DNA from: Bacilli bacterium
GTDB lineage: Bacteria > Bacillota_I > Bacilli_A > RF39 > UBA660
Reading direction: 5' to 3'
Assembly (NCBI GenBank): GCA_900758895.1
Contig: CAAETG010000033.1
Location: 1 to 6,819, forward strand
Length of the DNA: 6,819 nucleotides
Position numbers and translations under genes: made by a program. Below the pieces are notes generated by a model. That model had not been told where the DNA came from and searched no databases. It saw only the letters and a program-made list of their open reading frames with translations. Shown piece after piece: positions 5,659 through 6,819 of the stretch. Positions within the stretch are counted from its first letter, which is position 1. Each line of letters opens with the position of its first letter.

Positions 5659-6793
5659 TGTATGGAATATATTAAAAAAAGAATTAAGAGAAATGTTTCG
5701 TGATAAAAAGTCACTTGCTATGATGCTTGTCATACCAATATTTATTCCTTTATTAGTAATTGGTATGTCAGCTTTATTTGAAAGTCAGATGAACATGCCC
5801 ATTACAGATTATAATACGATTGGATTTAGTTATGAGTTAACAGCAGTGGAAGAAAGTATTACAAATGAATTAGAAATTAATCCTGTCATAGATACAGAGG
5901 CAAATCTGGAAGAAAAATTTCAAAATGGTGAAATTGATTTATATGTAACGAAAGAAGATAATATATATACCATAAATGGAGATGATAGCGATACGAGTAC
6001 TTATGCTTCTAACTTAGTAGAAAATTATTTTAATGCTTATAAAAATTATTTACAAACCGACTATTTAGCAAATCATAATATTGATCCCGACGAAGTCATG
6101 AATATGATTGTATTAGAAGAAAATATGAAAACAGAAGATAACTTCTTTTCTAGCTATGTCATAAATTATGCTTTCTTATTCATCATTATGGCGATAACAG
6201 TATCAGCAACGTATCCAGCAACCGATACGACTGCCGGAGAAAAAGAAAGAGGAACATTAGAAACACTACTTACTTTTCCAATCAAAAGCAAAGATATTAT
6301 CATTGGTAAATTCTTAAGTGTCTCTTTATCTTCCATCATTACGGGTATGCTAAGCTTACTTTTAGCAATCATTTCTCTAAAAATCGCGGGTAATATGTTT
6401 ACCCTCTATGAAGGAATGAACTTAATGTTACCATTATCTAGCCTTATTTTTGCAATTATTGTCATCATAGCTTACTCTTTTCTAATAAGTGGTCTATGTA
6501 TTGCCATTGTTAGTAAATCATCATCCTTTAAAGAAGCTCAAAGTGCTTTAACACCACTCACTTTTATTTCTTTCTTTCCAGGTATGATTGCTTTTATGAT
6601 TGGTATTACAACAACCTCCCTATATGCTTGTATTCCGTTCTTAAATTACACCCTAATTTTTACAGATATTACGAATGGAAATATAAATTATATTCATATT
6701 TTATTAATGCTTTTATCAACGATCATCATTATCGCTGTCATTCTAAAAGTGATTATCAAACAATATAAAAGCGAAAGAGTGTTATTTGATTAA
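5648..6793 (+). CDS. natB: ABC-2 type transporter permease, NatB-like
   Basis: This 381-residue integral membrane protein matches the NatB layout. An N-terminal amphipathic stretch NILKKELREMFRDKK (7-21) precedes helix 1 (about 22-44). A large extracellular domain (about 45-168) follows, then five further helices near 170-190, 221-247, 260-288, 304-322 and 350-371. The segment TAGEKERGTLETLLTFPI (195-212) is the hallmark cytoplasmic coupling region of NatB-type permeases, and SSFKEAQSALTPL (292-304) is another segment typical of the group. Together with the ATPase it should form a homodimeric exporter, possibly for sodium or a membrane-active compound; the substrate is not readable from sequence. 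GAAGGAG (5635-5641) sits six bases before the ATG, inside the end of the ATPase gene, and the 11-base overlap points to coupled translation. The protein is complete, ending in TAA. Confidence 0.88.
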   Translation: MKNNVWNILKKELREMFRDKKSLAMMLVIPIFIPLLVIGMSALFESQMNMPITDYNTIGFSYELTAVEESITNELEINPVIDTEANLEEKFQNGEIDLYVTKEDNIYTINGDDSDTSTYASNLVENYFNAYKNYLQTDYLANHNIDPDEVMNMIVLEENMKTEDNFFSSYVINYAFLFIIMAITVSATYPATDTTAGEKERGTLETLLTFPIKSKDIIIGKFLSVSLSSIITGMLSLLLAIISLKIAGNMFTLYEGMNLMLPLSSLIFAIIVIIAYSFLISGLCIAIVSKSSSFKEAQSALTPLTFISFFPGMIAFMIGITTTSLYACIPFLNYTLIFTDITNGNINYIHILLMLLSTIIIIAVILKVIIKQYKSERVLFD

Positions 6794-6819
6794 TGGAAGA
6801 AATACAAATGACATTAAAT
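6793..6819 (+). CDS. Start of a third gene in the NatAB-like operon (3' partial)
   Basis: An open frame begins with an ATG that shares one base with the permease stop (TAATG) and runs off the window as MEEIQMTLN. A second in-frame ATG at 6808 has GGAAGA (6795-6800) seven bases upstream, a better ribosome site, so the true start may be there. Only nine codons are visible and no family can be assigned. Its position implies co-transcription with the exporter genes, so it may be an accessory transporter component. Confidence 0.45.

Noticed and set aside
5496..5714. Minus-strand open frame across the ATPase-permease junction
   Set aside because: It is antisense to two well-identified genes and its composition looks like the complement of their AT-rich codons.
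6166..6372. Minus-strand open frame inside the permease gene
   Set aside because: It covers the most conserved region of the NatB-like permease on the opposite strand, so it is a shadow frame.

Overview
The window is AT-rich, densely packed, and carries every recognisable gene on the + strand. Strong purine-rich Shine-Dalgarno sites, NatAB-type transport genes and a surface protein ending in a membrane anchor plus lysine tail point to a low-GC Gram-positive bacterium (Bacillota or a Mollicutes-like gut relative). That placement is inference. All visible Trp codons are TGG, and the nine visible stops are TAA or TAG, so nothing suggests TGA is recoded. No gap exceeds about 60 bases. I saw no tRNA, rRNA, CRISPR array or insertion sequence.

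Left block (1-3666): a probable single transcription unit that begins upstream of the window. It holds the C-terminus of a cadherin-like beta-sandwich surface protein with a membrane anchor, then a membrane-anchored thermolysin-family (M4) metalloprotease with a complete catalytic set, a short-chain flavodoxin-like protein, a three-helix membrane protein and a membrane-anchored extracellular protein. Overlaps of 14 and 8 bases and an SD lying on a stop codon suggest translational coupling. Three of the five products are anchored proteins with most of their mass probably outside the cell, so this looks like an envelope or surface-processing locus. The flavodoxin is the odd cytoplasmic member.

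Middle (3667-4852): a free-standing FabG-type reductase with its own candidate promoter and an intrinsic terminator that starts inside its stop codon. It is followed immediately by a DUF4186 family gene whose start codon lies a few bases beyond the terminator's T-tract.

Right block (4853-6819): a candidate promoter with a perfect -10 box, then an overlapping NatA-like ABC ATPase and NatB-like permease, which together would form an exporter. The first codons of a third co-transcribed gene run off the end of the window.

Most genes belong to known families. The items most worth a second look are the architecture of the M4 protease, the terminator/start arrangement in front of the DUF4186 gene, and the uncharacterised small membrane proteins coupled to the flavodoxin. 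I did not find convincing evidence of a wholly new system.
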